Below, one piece after another: positions 42,451 to 51,861 of a DNA stretch of 64,000 nt. The DNA is from Geothrix edaphica (lineage in GTDB: Bacteria; Acidobacteriota; Holophagae; Holophagales; Holophagaceae): the NCBI RefSeq assembly GCF_030268045.1, contig NZ_BSDC01000003.1, forward strand, positions 310,001-374,000, given 5' to 3'. Position 1 is the stretch's first letter; every line of letters begins with the position of its first letter. Position numbers and translations under genes: made by a program. Under the pieces are notes generated by a model, which was not told where the DNA came from, did not search any database, and saw nothing but the letters and a program-made list of their open reading frames with translations.

Positions 42451-45400
42451 TCAGGCGTCCGGAGCCTCCACCACCGGGCGCGGGGCCCGGGGCTCAGCCT
42501 CCAGGGCGCCCATACGCCGGCGGATCCGGTTCCAGACCTTGGCCAGGGTGAAGTCCTCGATGATCTCGAAGAACACCGGCACCACGATGAGCGTGAGCAG
42601 GGTGGAGGTGATCAGCCCGCCCACCACGGCCCGGGCCATGGGGGCGCGCATCTCGGCCCCGGCGCCCAGCGCCAGGAAGAGCGGCAGCATGCCGCCGATC
42701 ATGGCGAAGCTGGTCATGAGGATGGGCCGCAGCCGGACGGTGCCTGCACGGATGATGGCCTGGCGGCGGGAGATACCCTCCTCCCGCTCCAGGTGCAGGG
42801 CGTGATCCACCAGCAGGATGGCGTTCTTGGTCACCAGGCCCATCAGCAGGATCATGCCGATGCTCGTCATCATGGACATCGAGTCGCCCGTCACCAGCAG
42901 CATCAGCACCATGCCCACCATGGAGAGCGGGAGGCTGGCCATGATGGCGATGGGCAGCTTGAAGCTCTCGAACTGGCTGGCCAGCACGAAGTAGATGAAG
43001 AAGACCGCCAGCAGGAGGGAGGTGCCCATGTAGCCGGCCGTCTCCTTGCTGTCGCGGGTCTGCCCCAGGAACTCCACGCGGACACCCTCGGGCAGCTTGC
43101 CGCCGGCCTTCAGCTCGGCCACCTTCTTCGCCGCGCCGGCGCTGACTTCGCCCAGGGTGGAGCCATCGAAATTGGCGTCCACTTCCACCTCCTCCATCAG
43201 GTCGTGGCGCTGGAGCTTGGCGGGGGCGATGCCCTCCTCGAAGCGCACCACCTGGTTGAGACGGACGAGGGGATGCTTGCCGCCCCCGATGTCCTTGGTG
43301 CTCTGCACGGTCATGTTGGCCAGCTGGGCCGTGAAGCGGCGCTCCTGGTCGGCGAGCCGCACGCGCACATCGCGCTGCTCGCCCTTCTCGTCCTCGTACT
43401 TCGCGACCTTCTCGCCGTCCACCAGGGGCCGCACCATCTGGGACACCAGCGCCGGGCTCACGCCCAGGTCCGAGGCGGCCTTGCGGTCCACCACGAGCCT
43501 CAGCTCGGGCTTGCCGCTGTCCAGGCTGGTGGTGACGTCCACGGCCCCGGGCACACTGCGCAGGGCCTCCTTCACCAGGGGCACGGCCTGGATGACCGCC
43601 TCACGGTCCGGGGCCTGCACGGCCACCATGATGGGGAACGCCATGCCCCAGTCGTTCGCGGCGCCGATGGCGGCGTCCACCCCGGGGACGGAGCGGAAGG
43701 CCTCGCGGATCTGCCGGCGGATCGTCACCTGGTCCGGCCGCTTGCCCTCCTTGAGCTTGATGTAGATGCCGCCGGAATCCACGGTGCCGTTCAGGCCCGT
43801 GCCGATGGTGGTGTAGGCGAAGTCCACCCCGGGGACGGACTGGATGGCCTTCTCCAGGGCCAGGGCCTTCTCGCGGGTGGCCCCGAGGCTGGAGCCGGGT
43901 TCAGCCTTGAAGGTGGCCTGGAGGTCGCCGCGGTCGTAGTCGGGCATGAAGTTGTTGCCCAGCAGGCCGGACAGGGCCATGGCCAGCACGAAGCTGCCCA
44001 GCCCCGCGAGCATCACGGTCCAGCGATGGCCCATGGCCCACTCGATGGCCGACTTGTAGAGGAGTTCCCAGCGGTCCAGCATGCGGCTGAAGGCTTCGAC
44101 GCTCCGCATGATGGGGTTCCGTCCCTTGTAGTGGACATGGCCGTCCGCGCTCTTCTCGTGCTCGGGATCCGGCCAGACGGCGCTGAGCATGGGATCGAGC
44201 GTGAAGCTCACGAACAGCGAGATCGCCACGGCGAAGGCCACCACGATGCCGAAGGGGAAGAAGAACTTGCCGACGATGCCGCCCATGAAGGCCACGGGCA
44301 CGAACACCGCCAGGATGGACAGGGTGGTCGCGATGACGGCGGGCCCGATCTCAGCCGTGCCCTCGCGGGCGGCGGTGACATGGTCCTTGCCCATCTCCGC
44401 GTGCCGCGTGATGTTCTCGCGGACCACGATGGCGTCGTCGATGAGGATGCCGATGGCCAGGCTGAGGCCCATCAGCGTCATGGTGTTCAGGGTGAAGTCC
44501 AGGACCCGCATGATGATGAAGGTGGAGATCACGGACACGGGCAGCGTGAGGCTGGTGATGAGCGTGGACCGCCAGCTCTTGAGGAAGAAGAACACGATGA
44601 TCACCGTGAGCAGGCCGCCCACGTAGATCGAGGTGTTCACATCCTCCACGTTGTTGATGATGAAGCGGGCATTGTCCTTGGCCGTGACCACTTCGACGCC
44701 CTGCTTGGCGAGCTCCGGCTTGAGCTCCTCCAGCGCCTTCTCCACCGCGGTCACCATGGCCACGGTGTTGCCGCCGGTCTGCCGCTGGATCTCGAGCGCC
44801 ACCACGTCCTTGCCGCCCAGGCGGGCGATGCTGCGCTTCTCCTTGATGCCATCCACCACCGTCGCCACCTCGCGGAGCTCGATGGGGCGGCCCTCCTTGT
44901 TGCCCACGATCACGTGCTCGAAGTCGCCCACGGACCGGGCCTTGGCGTCCACCTTCACGGACATCTCGCGGTTGCCCTGGAGCAGGTTGCCGCTGGGAAT
45001 GGCCATGGTGTCGCCCGCCAGGGCGTTCTTCACCGCCAGGAGCGCGAGGCCCTGGGACTCCAGCTTCTGGGGGTCCACCTGGACGAGGATCTCCCGGGTG
45101 CTGCCGCCCACGGGATCCACCTTGCCCACGCCGGGGATGTTCTCGATGCGCCGCTTGAGGAAGTCCTCGGCGATGCGGGTCAGCTCGCGGTCGTTCATGG
45201 CCGGGTGCTTGGCGTCCGGCTTCACCACCAGGGAGAGCACCGGCAGCTGGGCCGGGTCGAACTTGGAGATGACGGGCTCCTCGATGTTGCTGGGAAGGTC
45301 GCGCCGGATCTGGCCCAGCTTGGTGCGCACATCGTTGAGGGCGTTGTCCACGTTGCGGCCCAGGTGGAACTGGATCACCAGCGTGCCCAGGCCTTCCTGG

Positions 45401-45651
45401 CTGGTGGAGCTGATCTCCTTGATCTTCTCGATGGGGTTGACGGCCTCCTCGATCTTCCGGACGACGTCCTGCTTGACGGACTCGGGGCTGGCGCCGGGGT
45501 AGATGACGGAGACGGTGACCGTGGGGATGTCGGTGTTGGGGTACTGGTCGATGCCCAGGGTCTTCACCGAGAAGAGGCCCAGCACCACCAGCGCCAGCAT
45601 GATGCAGACCGTGAAGACGGGCCTGCGGATGGAGAAATCGGACAGGAACAT
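42451..45651 (-). CDS. RND-family efflux pump permease (HAE1 type)
   Basis: 1066 residues, AcrB-like inner-membrane proton/drug antiporter. The N-terminus FLSDFSIRRPVFTVCIMLALVVLG, LGIDQYPNTDIPTV and PGASPESV are typical of HAE1 pumps. The fourth helix carries IGILIDDAIVVREN with the paired Asp. An Arg replaces the usual Val-Glu-Asn step (VREN rather than VVEN). It has a GGAGGG SD 3 bases after the adaptor stop. It is the last gene of tetR-oprM-acrA-acrB order. The substrate is unknown. Confidence 0.95.
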   Translation of the reverse strand: MFLSDFSIRRPVFTVCIMLALVVLGLFSVKTLGIDQYPNTDIPTVTVSVIYPGASPESVKQDVVRKIEEAVNPIEKIKEISSTSQEGLGTLVIQFHLGRNVDNALNDVRTKLGQIRRDLPSNIEEPVISKFDPAQLPVLSLVVKPDAKHPAMNDRELTRIAEDFLKRRIENIPGVGKVDPVGGSTREILVQVDPQKLESQGLALLAVKNALAGDTMAIPSGNLLQGNREMSVKVDAKARSVGDFEHVIVGNKEGRPIELREVATVVDGIKEKRSIARLGGKDVVALEIQRQTGGNTVAMVTAVEKALEELKPELAKQGVEVVTAKDNARFIINNVEDVNTSIYVGGLLTVIIVFFFLKSWRSTLITSLTLPVSVISTFIIMRVLDFTLNTMTLMGLSLAIGILIDDAIVVRENITRHAEMGKDHVTAAREGTAEIGPAVIATTLSILAVFVPVAFMGGIVGKFFFPFGIVVAFAVAISLFVSFTLDPMLSAVWPDPEHEKSADGHVHYKGRNPIMRSVEAFSRMLDRWELLYKSAIEWAMGHRWTVMLAGLGSFVLAMALSGLLGNNFMPDYDRGDLQATFKAEPGSSLGATREKALALEKAIQSVPGVDFAYTTIGTGLNGTVDSGGIYIKLKEGKRPDQVTIRRQIREAFRSVPGVDAAIGAANDWGMAFPIMVAVQAPDREAVIQAVPLVKEALRSVPGAVDVTTSLDSGKPELRLVVDRKAASDLGVSPALVSQMVRPLVDGEKVAKYEDEKGEQRDVRVRLADQERRFTAQLANMTVQSTKDIGGGKHPLVRLNQVVRFEEGIAPAKLQRHDLMEEVEVDANFDGSTLGEVSAGAAKKVAELKAGGKLPEGVRVEFLGQTRDSKETAGYMGTSLLLAVFFIYFVLASQFESFKLPIAIMASLPLSMVGMVLMLLVTGDSMSMMTSIGMILLMGLVTKNAILLVDHALHLEREEGISRRQAIIRAGTVRLRPILMTSFAMIGGMLPLFLALGAGAEMRAPMARAVVGGLITSTLLTLIVVPVFFEIIEDFTLAKVWNRIRRRMGALEAEPRAPRPVVEAPDA

Positions 45652-45654
45652 GGT

Positions 45655-46800
45655 TCACTTCCCTCCTGCGGCGGAGCCGCCATTCGCGCTGGTTGGGGCG
45701 GCGCCACTGATCACGCGGAGGCGACTGCCTTCGCCCACGAGGTCCTTGCCGTTGTCCACGACCTGGGCGCCGAGGCCCAGCCCGCTCACCGGCCGGTAGC
45801 CGTCCTGTTCGGGGCCCAGCACCACCTTGTGGCGGCGGGCGACACCCTGCTCCGCGACGAAGACTTCCGCGTCCCGGTCCTGGGCCTTCACCAGCGTGGC
45901 GGGCAGGGACGGTGCCTTGGTCTCGCCCTCGCCGAGGATGACGCCCTCGACGAAGAGGCCCCCCTTCAGCGTCCCGTCCGGGTTGGGAACCTCCACGCGC
46001 ACACGCAGGGTGCGACCGTCCTGGGAGAGGCTGGGGCTCACCTGCGCCACGCGGCCCTCCACGAGCCGATCCACGCCGATGCTGTGGAAGGTGGCCCGCT
46101 GGCCCACCTTCACCTGGGCCATGGCCTCGGCGGGCAGGTCGGCGCGGATCTCCAGCTTGCGGTTGTCCACGACCTCGAAGGCGGTCTGGCCGGGATTCAG
46201 CATCTCACCGGGCTGCACGGCCCGGCGGGCCACCTGCCCCGCGAAGGGCGCCACAAGGCGCGCCTTCTTCAGCCGCAGCCGGGCCAGGCCCAGGTTGCTC
46301 TGGGCGGCCTGGGCCGCGGCCTTCGTGGCGTTGTAGGCCGTCTCGGCCTGCTGGGCGGCCTGGCGGGTGATGCTGCGCTTCTCCAGCAGCGTCACGGAGC
46401 GGTCGTTGTCGCGCTGGGCCTGGAGCGCCTGGGCCTGGGCCTGGGCCACCTGGGCCTCGGCGGCCTGGACGCCGAGCAGGTAGTCGTCCTCATCCTGGGC
46501 CCCCAGCAGGGCCCCGGCGGCGACGGTGTCACCTTCCTGCACAGCCACCCGGGTCACGCGGCCAGTGACTTCCGCCTTCAGCTCGGCGCGGTTCACCGCC
46601 AGCAGCGTGCCGGTGAAGGCCACGGCTGGACGGAAGCTGCGCTCCTGCACGGGCACCAGGGTGACGGCCACCTCGCCGGAGGTTTTCACCGTGGCCTGGT
46701 GGTCGAGCTCGGTGTTCCGCTTGCCGCGGTGGTAGGTGGCGGCCCCGGCGATCACGACGACGGGCACGGCGATGTAGAGGAGAAGGGCTTTGCGGTTCAT
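45655..46800 (-). CDS. RND efflux periplasmic adaptor
   Basis: 381 residues, HlyD/AcrA family. An uncleaved or cleavable N-terminal helix (LLLYIAVPVVVIAGAAT) is followed by the lipoyl halves (VTGRVTRVAVQEGDTV and ARLVAPFAGQVA), a hairpin of ~75 residues and C-terminal beta domains. The C-terminus is Gly/Ser/Ala rich. GGAGTCGACC SD. Encoded between the outer-membrane channel and the pump. Confidence 0.93.
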   Translation of the reverse strand: MNRKALLLYIAVPVVVIAGAATYHRGKRNTELDHQATVKTSGEVAVTLVPVQERSFRPAVAFTGTLLAVNRAELKAEVTGRVTRVAVQEGDTVAAGALLGAQDEDDYLLGVQAAEAQVAQAQAQALQAQRDNDRSVTLLEKRSITRQAAQQAETAYNATKAAAQAAQSNLGLARLRLKKARLVAPFAGQVARRAVQPGEMLNPGQTAFEVVDNRKLEIRADLPAEAMAQVKVGQRATFHSIGVDRLVEGRVAQVSPSLSQDGRTLRVRVEVPNPDGTLKGGLFVEGVILGEGETKAPSLPATLVKAQDRDAEVFVAEQGVARRHKVVLGPEQDGYRPVSGLGLGAQVVDNGKDLVGEGSRLRVISGAAPTSANGGSAAGGK

Positions 46801-46825
46801 GGTCGACTCCGGAATATCGTCAGGA

Positions 46826-48127
46826 TCAGAGGGGGGCGAGACCGAGGGCGCGGCGCTGGTCGAAGCGGGCGGACCAGAGGCCCAGCGCGGCCCGGCGGCG
46901 CTGGCTCTCGGCCTGGCGCTCGGCGCGCTCCGCCTGGAGGAGGTCGAGCGAGGTGATGAGCCCCTGGTCGAAGGACTCCCGGCTCATGCGCAGGGCCTCC
47001 ATCGTGGCGTCATGCGCCTTGCGGGCGGCCTCGTCCAGGGCGACGGCCTTCTCCAGCTCGCGGTCCGCCGTGCTCTGCTCGATGGCGATGGACCGCTCGC
47101 GGTCGATGCGCGTCTGCTTCACCTGCTCGAGCTGGGCCGTGTTCTGGGCCCGCTTGCCGGAGCTGCGCAGGCCGTCGAAGACGGGAAACTTCATGGTGAC
47201 GCTCACCTTCCAGGTGTCGTAGGGCTCCTTGAAGAGGTTGTCGCTCTTCCCCGCCTGGTAGCCGTAGCTGGCGCTCAGGTCGAACTTGGGGCGCAGGTCC
47301 GAGGTGATGATCTTCTCGTTGGCGCGGTACATGGCCTCCTGCTGGCGGAGCTGGGCCAACTCGCTGCGCTCCGCGCCGGCAGGCCTGGACGCGGGTTCCA
47401 GCTGTCCCAGCTCTGCCAGTGCCAGGGGTGTCTTGGGATCCAGGCCCAGCTGCCCGTTCAGCACCTCGAGCGCCCGCTTCACATTGGCGTCAGCCTGGAG
47501 CGCCTCGGGGATCACCGCCAGCAGCTCGCTCTCGGCCCGCAGACGGTCCAGCTCGGTGGCGGTCTGGGCCTCCAGCTTCGCCTTCACGTCCGACACGAAC
47601 TGCTCGGCGGTCTTCCGACGGGTCTCCACCACCTCCTGCTCCGCCTGAGCGGCCAGCACCGCCAGGTAGGCCTTTGCCACCCCGTGCAGGACATCCAGCT
47701 CCGAGGTGCTGAAGCCGTAGGCCGCCTCCTTCTCGCCCATCCTAGCGATGTCGATGGCCGTGCCGAGCTTGCCCCAGTAGAAGAGGGGCTGCGTCAGGTT
47801 GGCCTGGGTGGTGTAGATGCTCCGGGCGCCCACCAGCGAGGAGGGCGACAGGCCGAACTGGGCGGCGCTGTCCGCGAAGCCGCTGTTGAGGATGGAGACA
47901 TCCCGCGCGCGGGTGAAGTCGCCGATGAGGGTGAGCTGCGGCAGGGCATCGGCCCGAGTGCTGGTGATGAGGCCGCGGCGCTCGTCCACGCGGGCCTTGG
48001 CGGCCCGGAGCATGGGGTTCTCGTGGCGGGCGCGGGCCAGGGCCCCCGCGAGATCCAGGGTGAGCGGCGCGCGCGGAGCCTCGGCGGGCGCCGGGGCCTG
48101 GAGGGCGGGAGGGGCGAACAGGAGCAT
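46826..48127 (-). CDS. TolC-family outer membrane efflux protein
   Basis: 433 residues with a short hydrophobic N-terminus (MLLFAPPALQAPAPA) and the duplicated long-helix plus beta-strand pattern of outer-membrane efflux proteins. It supplies the outer-membrane channel. GAGGCACTGAC serves as SD and overlaps the TetR end region. The stop of tetR and this start are one base apart, so the channel is cotranscribed with its repressor. Confidence 0.9.
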   Translation of the reverse strand: MLLFAPPALQAPAPAEAPRAPLTLDLAGALARARHENPMLRAAKARVDERRGLITSTRADALPQLTLIGDFTRARDVSILNSGFADSAAQFGLSPSSLVGARSIYTTQANLTQPLFYWGKLGTAIDIARMGEKEAAYGFSTSELDVLHGVAKAYLAVLAAQAEQEVVETRRKTAEQFVSDVKAKLEAQTATELDRLRAESELLAVIPEALQADANVKRALEVLNGQLGLDPKTPLALAELGQLEPASRPAGAERSELAQLRQQEAMYRANEKIITSDLRPKFDLSASYGYQAGKSDNLFKEPYDTWKVSVTMKFPVFDGLRSSGKRAQNTAQLEQVKQTRIDRERSIAIEQSTADRELEKAVALDEAARKAHDATMEALRMSRESFDQGLITSLDLLQAERAERQAESQRRRAALGLWSARFDQRRALGLAPL

Positions 48128-48128
48128 G

Positions 48129-48812
48129 TCAGTGCCTCGGCTGGGGGAAGGCTTCGGGGACGCCGAGTCCCCGCAGGCTGAAGTCGGTGAAGTGCTGGGT
48201 GAGCTCGGAGAGGTCTTCGGGGTAGTCGGGGTTCCCGCGGATGAGCCGGACGATGCCCAGGGAATTGCGGAAATAGAGCATCTGCCCCTGGATGCTCAGG
48301 CCCATGTTCATCAGCTCTCCCGTGGAAAGATCGGGCCGGAGGACCTGGAGGCAGTGCATCAGGTGCTCGACATGGGGCCGGATCTGCTCCATGAGCAGAG
48401 CCGAGGACACGGGGCGGGGCGCCTGCATCTCGCGGGCCATGAGCGCCATGGCCGCCTCGTCCAGCGGGTCGGGCCCGCGGTTGCAGGCCATCAGGTCCTC
48501 CATGAAGGCCTGGATGTGCCTCTTCAGCCCCTGGAGCGCGGCTTCCCGGGCCCCGGGCCCCTCGAAGCGGGGCATCGCGGCCAGCTCGGCCACATGGCAG
48601 GCTTTGCGGGCGAAGATGTACCGGAGGGCCTCCAGGTAGAGCCCCTCCTTGCCGCCGAAGTGGTAGGTCACCAGGGCCGAGTTGGCGTTGGCCCGCTTGG
48701 CGATCTCGCGGATGCCGGCCCCGTCGAACCCCTTTTCGGCGAAGGTCAGGATGGCCGCCTCGATGAGACGCTGCCGGGTATCAAGGGATGAATCGGTGGA
48801 CTGTGCGTTCAT
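48129..48812 (-). CDS. TetR-family repressor of the RND operon
   Basis: 227 residues. The HTH is FDGAGIREIAKRANANSALVTYHFGGKEGLY, which resembles CecR/YbiH-type TetR regulators. A start at MNAQST (48812) follows a GAGGGGTT SD; the longer frame has none. It is the first gene of the tetR-OMF-adaptor-pump operon. Two near-palindromes of the form AATCAA(A/T)CG(G/T)TTGA lie 23 and 56 bases upstream, the likely operator. Regulation is inferred from that layout. Confidence 0.88.
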   Translation of the reverse strand: MNAQSTDSSLDTRQRLIEAAILTFAEKGFDGAGIREIAKRANANSALVTYHFGGKEGLYLEALRYIFARKACHVAELAAMPRFEGPGAREAALQGLKRHIQAFMEDLMACNRGPDPLDEAAMALMAREMQAPRPVSSALLMEQIRPHVEHLMHCLQVLRPDLSTGELMNMGLSIQGQMLYFRNSLGIVRLIRGNPDYPEDLSELTQHFTDFSLRGLGVPEAFPQPRH

Positions 48813-48834
48813 AACCCCTCGTCTACGGAAAACC

Positions 48835-48882
48835 AATCAAACGGTTGAGCAACAAGTCCCAAGAATTAATCAATCGTTTGAA
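48835..48882. promoter_or_regulatory. paired operator-like near-palindromes
   Basis: TCAAACGGTTGA (48837-48848) and TCAATCGTTTGA (48870-48881) are each 10/12 palindromic and share AATCAA-N-CG-N-TTGA. Their centres are 33 bp apart, about three helix turns, in the divergent tetR-tetR region. Likely bound by the repressor encoded at 48129-48812. Confidence 0.55.
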
Positions 48883-48943
48883 CCAGTCAAGGGCAAAAAA
48901 GGGCCCCAGGGTGATCTGATTCTTGACTTGACCGTCGTAATTA

Positions 48944-48962
48944 AAATTCTAAATTCGGAATA
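48944..48962 (+). promoter_or_regulatory. ATTC-N8-GAAT inverted repeat at the tetR start
   Basis: ATTC and GAAT arms, 8 bases apart, lie directly before the ATG at 48962, inside an AT-rich stretch. A candidate autoregulatory operator for that TetR gene. Confidence 0.3.
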
Positions 48963-49594
48963 TGGATTCGGAGTCTCCGGTGGCCATGGATCGGAAGAAC
49001 TTGGAAAAACAGCAAAGAAAGAACCTATTACTGGAAGCGGCCGGCCGGGTGTTCGGTCGGAAGCCCTTCGACGAGGCCACGATGCAGGAGGTCGCCGCGG
49101 AGGCCCAGATCGGGATGCAGGGACTCTACGAGCACTTCCCCTCCAAGCAGGAACTCTATGAGCAGGTGATGCTCCACCGGGCGGAGCACTTCTTCGCCCA
49201 GGCCGAGGCTGCCCTCCAGGCGGACCATCCCCCCCTGGAGCAGCTGCGGGCCATGTTCCTGACCTATGCGGACCACTTCCGGGGCCGGGCCATCTGGCTC
49301 CCCATGTTCATCCATGACCGAGTCCACTACGACTGGGGCTTCGAGTCCCGGTTCCTGCCCCGCCTGAAGGACATCTACGAAGCCGAACGGGATCGCCTGA
49401 AGGACATCCTCCGCCGGGCGGTGCAGGCGGGCCAGCTGCGGGATCTGGACGTGGAGTTCCTCACCCAGCTCTGCTTCGGCGTGCTGGAGGCCTCCCTCCA
49501 CCACAGCCACCGGCACGGGACCGATGAGGATCCCCGCGCCTGCGTGGACCGCGCCCTGGCCTGCTTCCTCCAGGGAACCGGAGCACGGGCATGA
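48962..49594 (+). CDS. TetR-family transcriptional regulator
   Basis: 210 residues. HTH segment FDEATMQEVAAEAQIGMQGLYEHFPSKQELY; the C-terminal domain contains DRVHYDWGFESRFLPRLKDIY. The ligand is unknown. The ATG at 48962 lacks a clear SD; an ATG at 48986 (MDRKN) is an alternative that begins closer to the HTH. Divergent from the RND operon repressor but with a different HTH sequence, so it is probably a separate circuit. Confidence 0.85.
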   Translation: MDSESPVAMDRKNLEKQQRKNLLLEAAGRVFGRKPFDEATMQEVAAEAQIGMQGLYEHFPSKQELYEQVMLHRAEHFFAQAEAALQADHPPLEQLRAMFLTYADHFRGRAIWLPMFIHDRVHYDWGFESRFLPRLKDIYEAERDRLKDILRRAVQAGQLRDLDVEFLTQLCFGVLEASLHHSHRHGTDEDPRACVDRALACFLQGTGARA

Positions 49595-49688
49595 ACCCAG
49601 CAGTCATCCCAGGGGCTCACGGCACCAGCCTGGCCCGACCGGAGCGGCGGCGGCGCCGTTCCGCCCCCCTCCCAACAAAGGAGCCATC

Positions 49689-50108
49689 ATGACCATCCGG
49701 AGCAGAACCGCACAGCTGGACGATGCCTCAGGAGAGCTCACGCTCGCCTTGGCCAAGCTCGAGCTGGAGGCGGCTCACGGGACCCCGAACAAGGATGAGC
49801 AGATCGATTTCGTCCGGGATCTCTCCCGGACCGCCCTCAGGACTCGGATCCATCCCTGGCGTGTGCGGACCATCCAGGCCGGGATCCTCGGCCTGGCCAG
49901 CCTCGCCGGGGCCGCCTTCCTCTCCGATCAGGTCCCCGGGGGCACGCAAGTGGGCCAACCCGTCCTCCTGGGCCTCGCCCTCCTCTTCTTCCTCCTGGCC
50001 GGCACCTGCCTGGCCATCTATCTCCGGCGGCGCCGGCGGGAACGCGGATGGCAGCGGCGGGAGGAGGAGGCTGTCCTGGCGGGCCAGAACATCCTGGACG
50101 AGCCGTGA
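49689..50108 (+). CDS. small membrane protein of unknown function
   Basis: 139 residues. A hydrophilic N-terminal half is followed by two hydrophobic helices (about 60-78 and 92-112) and a basic tail with Arg repeats (YLRRRRRERG). AAAGGAGCC SD. It follows the TetR gene at 94 bases and may or may not be cotranscribed. No family recognised. Confidence 0.7.
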   Translation: MTIRSRTAQLDDASGELTLALAKLELEAAHGTPNKDEQIDFVRDLSRTALRTRIHPWRVRTIQAGILGLASLAGAAFLSDQVPGGTQVGQPVLLGLALLFFLLAGTCLAIYLRRRRRERGWQRREEEAVLAGQNILDEP

Positions 50109-50216
50109 AACCCAGCGGCCCGCGGGTTCCCGGGGGCGGGCCAGGTTGTGACCCATGCACCGAATTCCGCCCGGGGGCCCGGGAATCGTGATACGAAGAG
50201 AGGTGAGGGTCCATTC

Positions 50217-50561
50217 ATGCTCTTCCTGGTCTTCTATTTCATCCTCTTCCTGGTCCTGATCTTCCAGGGCACCCATGTGGCCGGGGAGGTGAAGAGTCCC
50301 CTCGGCACCGTGCCCGAAGAGGTGGGACAGGGTTCCCTGGCCTCGGCCCGCTGGGGCCTCCTGCTCATCGGAACCGGCTTCCTGGGCGGAATCATCGGCC
50401 TGCTGGGCTTCCGCTGGACCGGCCTGGTGGCCCTCCGCCATCCCCTCATGGCCCTGGGCCTGGCCGTCCTGGCCCTCTTCGGCCTGTGGGTGATCTTCGT
50501 GGGCCGCAAGGCCGAGTTCATCGGGAAGCCCACGGCCACGGACGGGCACGGACACCACTGA
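50217..50561 (+). CDS. small integral membrane protein of unknown function
   Basis: 114 residues with about three hydrophobic helices (2-17, 52-70 and 80-100) and a His-rich C-terminus (TDGHGHH). The upstream frame is longer, but the ATG at 50217 is next to the first helix and preceded by GAGGTGAGG. Unrecognised. It ends before a strong terminator. Confidence 0.65.
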   Translation: MLFLVFYFILFLVLIFQGTHVAGEVKSPLGTVPEEVGQGSLASARWGLLLIGTGFLGGIIGLLGFRWTGLVALRHPLMALGLAVLALFGLWVIFVGRKAEFIGKPTATDGHGHH

Positions 50562-50580
50562 ACCATCGAGGTTGAATGCG

Positions 50581-50607
50581 AAAAGGCGGCCCGATGGGCC
50601 GCCTTTT
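50581..50607. terminator. bidirectional terminator
   Basis: AAAAGGCGGCCC-GAT-GGGCCGCCTTTT, a perfect 12-bp stem with A-run and T-run at its ends, between convergent genes. It serves both the membrane protein gene and the cold-shock gene. Confidence 0.85.
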
Positions 50608-50626
50608 CTTTGGAACGGTAGGGGGA

Positions 50627-50830
50627 CTAGATCTTCTGGACGTTGGTGGCCTGGGGGCCCTTCTGGCCCTGCGCGACTTCGAAGCTGACGCGCTGGTTCT
50701 CGTCCAGCGTGCGGAAGCCGCCGCCCTGGATGGCGGTGTGGTGGACGAAGAGATCAGCGCCGCCCTCATCGGGGGTGATGAAGCCGAAGCCCTTCTCAGC
50801 GTTGAACCACTTGACGGTGCCTTGTGCCAT
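50627..50830 (-). CDS. cold-shock protein (CspA family)
   Basis: 67 residues. [18 protein letters not shown] is RNP1 and DLFVHHTAI is RNP2 of the OB-fold nucleic-acid-binding domain. It acts as an RNA chaperone. The start at 50830 has an AGGAAACAG SD; a longer in-frame ATG at 50845 is unlikely. The 187-bp upstream region (50831-51017), partly low GC, is compatible with the long 5' leader often seen in csp mRNAs. Confidence 0.95.
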   Translation of the reverse strand: MAQGTVKWFNAEKGFGFITPDEGGADLFVHHTAIQGGGFRTLDENQRVSFEVAQGQKGPQATNVQKI

Positions 50831-50988
50831 GACTGTTTCCTGCATGATGTCTGGTGATGATGTAGCGATGACTTTCCCCAGACAAGGCCGTCATTGCGTT
50901 GATGTGAATTCCGCCCCTGGCGGGTCACGCCAAACAGGATGACAGGATTGCCGCCGTCCACCGCTTTTTTCTGCGGGCAGCTTTTCCC

Positions 50989-51010
50989 GGGGCGCCCTGG
51001 AGGGCGCCCC
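50989..51010. terminator. hairpin downstream of the gene at 51018-51809
   Basis: GGGGCGCCCT/AGGGCGCCCC, a 10-bp perfect stem around only two bases, ending 8 bases beyond the minus-strand stop. No T-run in the minus direction. Confidence 0.4.
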
Positions 51011-51017
51011 CGGCCGT

Positions 51018-51809
51018 TCAGAACCTGATCACCAGGCCCAGGCCCGTGATCCGCCGGTCGGCCCGGAGGTCCAGGTCCCCCTCCACGGAGCCGCCGGGGA
51101 CGCGCACGCGGCCATCCTCGAAGAAGGCCCTCAACCCGAATTTCGGATAGAGGTAGGCCCGGGCATCCACCCCGTACCGGAAGGACGTGGCCCCCCGGTA
51201 GGTGACATACCGGGCATAGACCCGGGATTCCAGCAGGCCATCGACCCCCGAGGACCAGCCGGTGAGACCCACCTGGGGGACGACCCCGGTGTGCTGGATC
51301 GACTGGGTGCTGGGGGTTGTCGTGACGGCGAGTTCCCGGAGGTCCATCCGGAAGACCTGGACGCCGAGGTTGAAACCCAGCCAGGCATCCGGGCGCCGGA
51401 CGAACTTGTAGGTCCAGAGGCCCTCCAGGGTCTCGAGCTTCGCGCGGGTCTGGAGGGGGGTCCCCGCGGAGTAGGACGTCCCGTCGAGGAGGATGTCGCG
51501 CGGCAACGCCCGGTCCCCGCGATAGCGCGCGGAGTCATAGGTGAACTGGAGGCCGTGGATCTCGCCCTGGTATTCCAGGAGCACGCCGAGAGGGTTGCCG
51601 TCCCGCGCCAGCCCGAGGTCCGCGTCCGTGTCCACCAGCGAGGCCTTCCCGTGCCGGCTGCCCTGGAGGCTGGCGGACACCGAGGGCTGCACCCTCTGGA
51701 ACCCCAGCGTCCAGCCCGACAGAGGCTCCGGTCCTCCGCCCGGACCGCGTCCCAGCTGGGCGAAGGCCGGGATGCCCACGAGGAAGAACAGGATTGGAGC
51801 CAGGCGCAT
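51018..51809 (-). CDS. putative outer-membrane beta-barrel protein
   Basis: 263 residues. A signal peptide (LFFLVGIPAFAQ) is followed by alternating strands with many aromatic and Gly residues. The last strand, ITGLGLVIRF, ends in Phe, as outer-membrane barrels do. An exact family is not recognised. GGAGGGCCC SD fixes the ATG at 51809. No operon partner; the next minus-strand gene starts 52 bases upstream. Confidence 0.75.
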   Translation of the reverse strand: MRLAPILFFLVGIPAFAQLGRGPGGGPEPLSGWTLGFQRVQPSVSASLQGSRHGKASLVDTDADLGLARDGNPLGVLLEYQGEIHGLQFTYDSARYRGDRALPRDILLDGTSYSAGTPLQTRAKLETLEGLWTYKFVRRPDAWLGFNLGVQVFRMDLRELAVTTTPSTQSIQHTGVVPQVGLTGWSSGVDGLLESRVYARYVTYRGATSFRYGVDARAYLYPKFGLRAFFEDGRVRVPGGSVEGDLDLRADRRITGLGLVIRF

Positions 51810-51861
51810 GGGCCCTCCGGTCATGGGCCCATCCTATCGGTCTCTGGGGGGAATGGCGTTC

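Noticed and set aside
42169-46956. 1595-codon plus-strand frame over the second RND operon
   Set aside because: It spans three minus-strand genes with clear functions and is a composition artefact.
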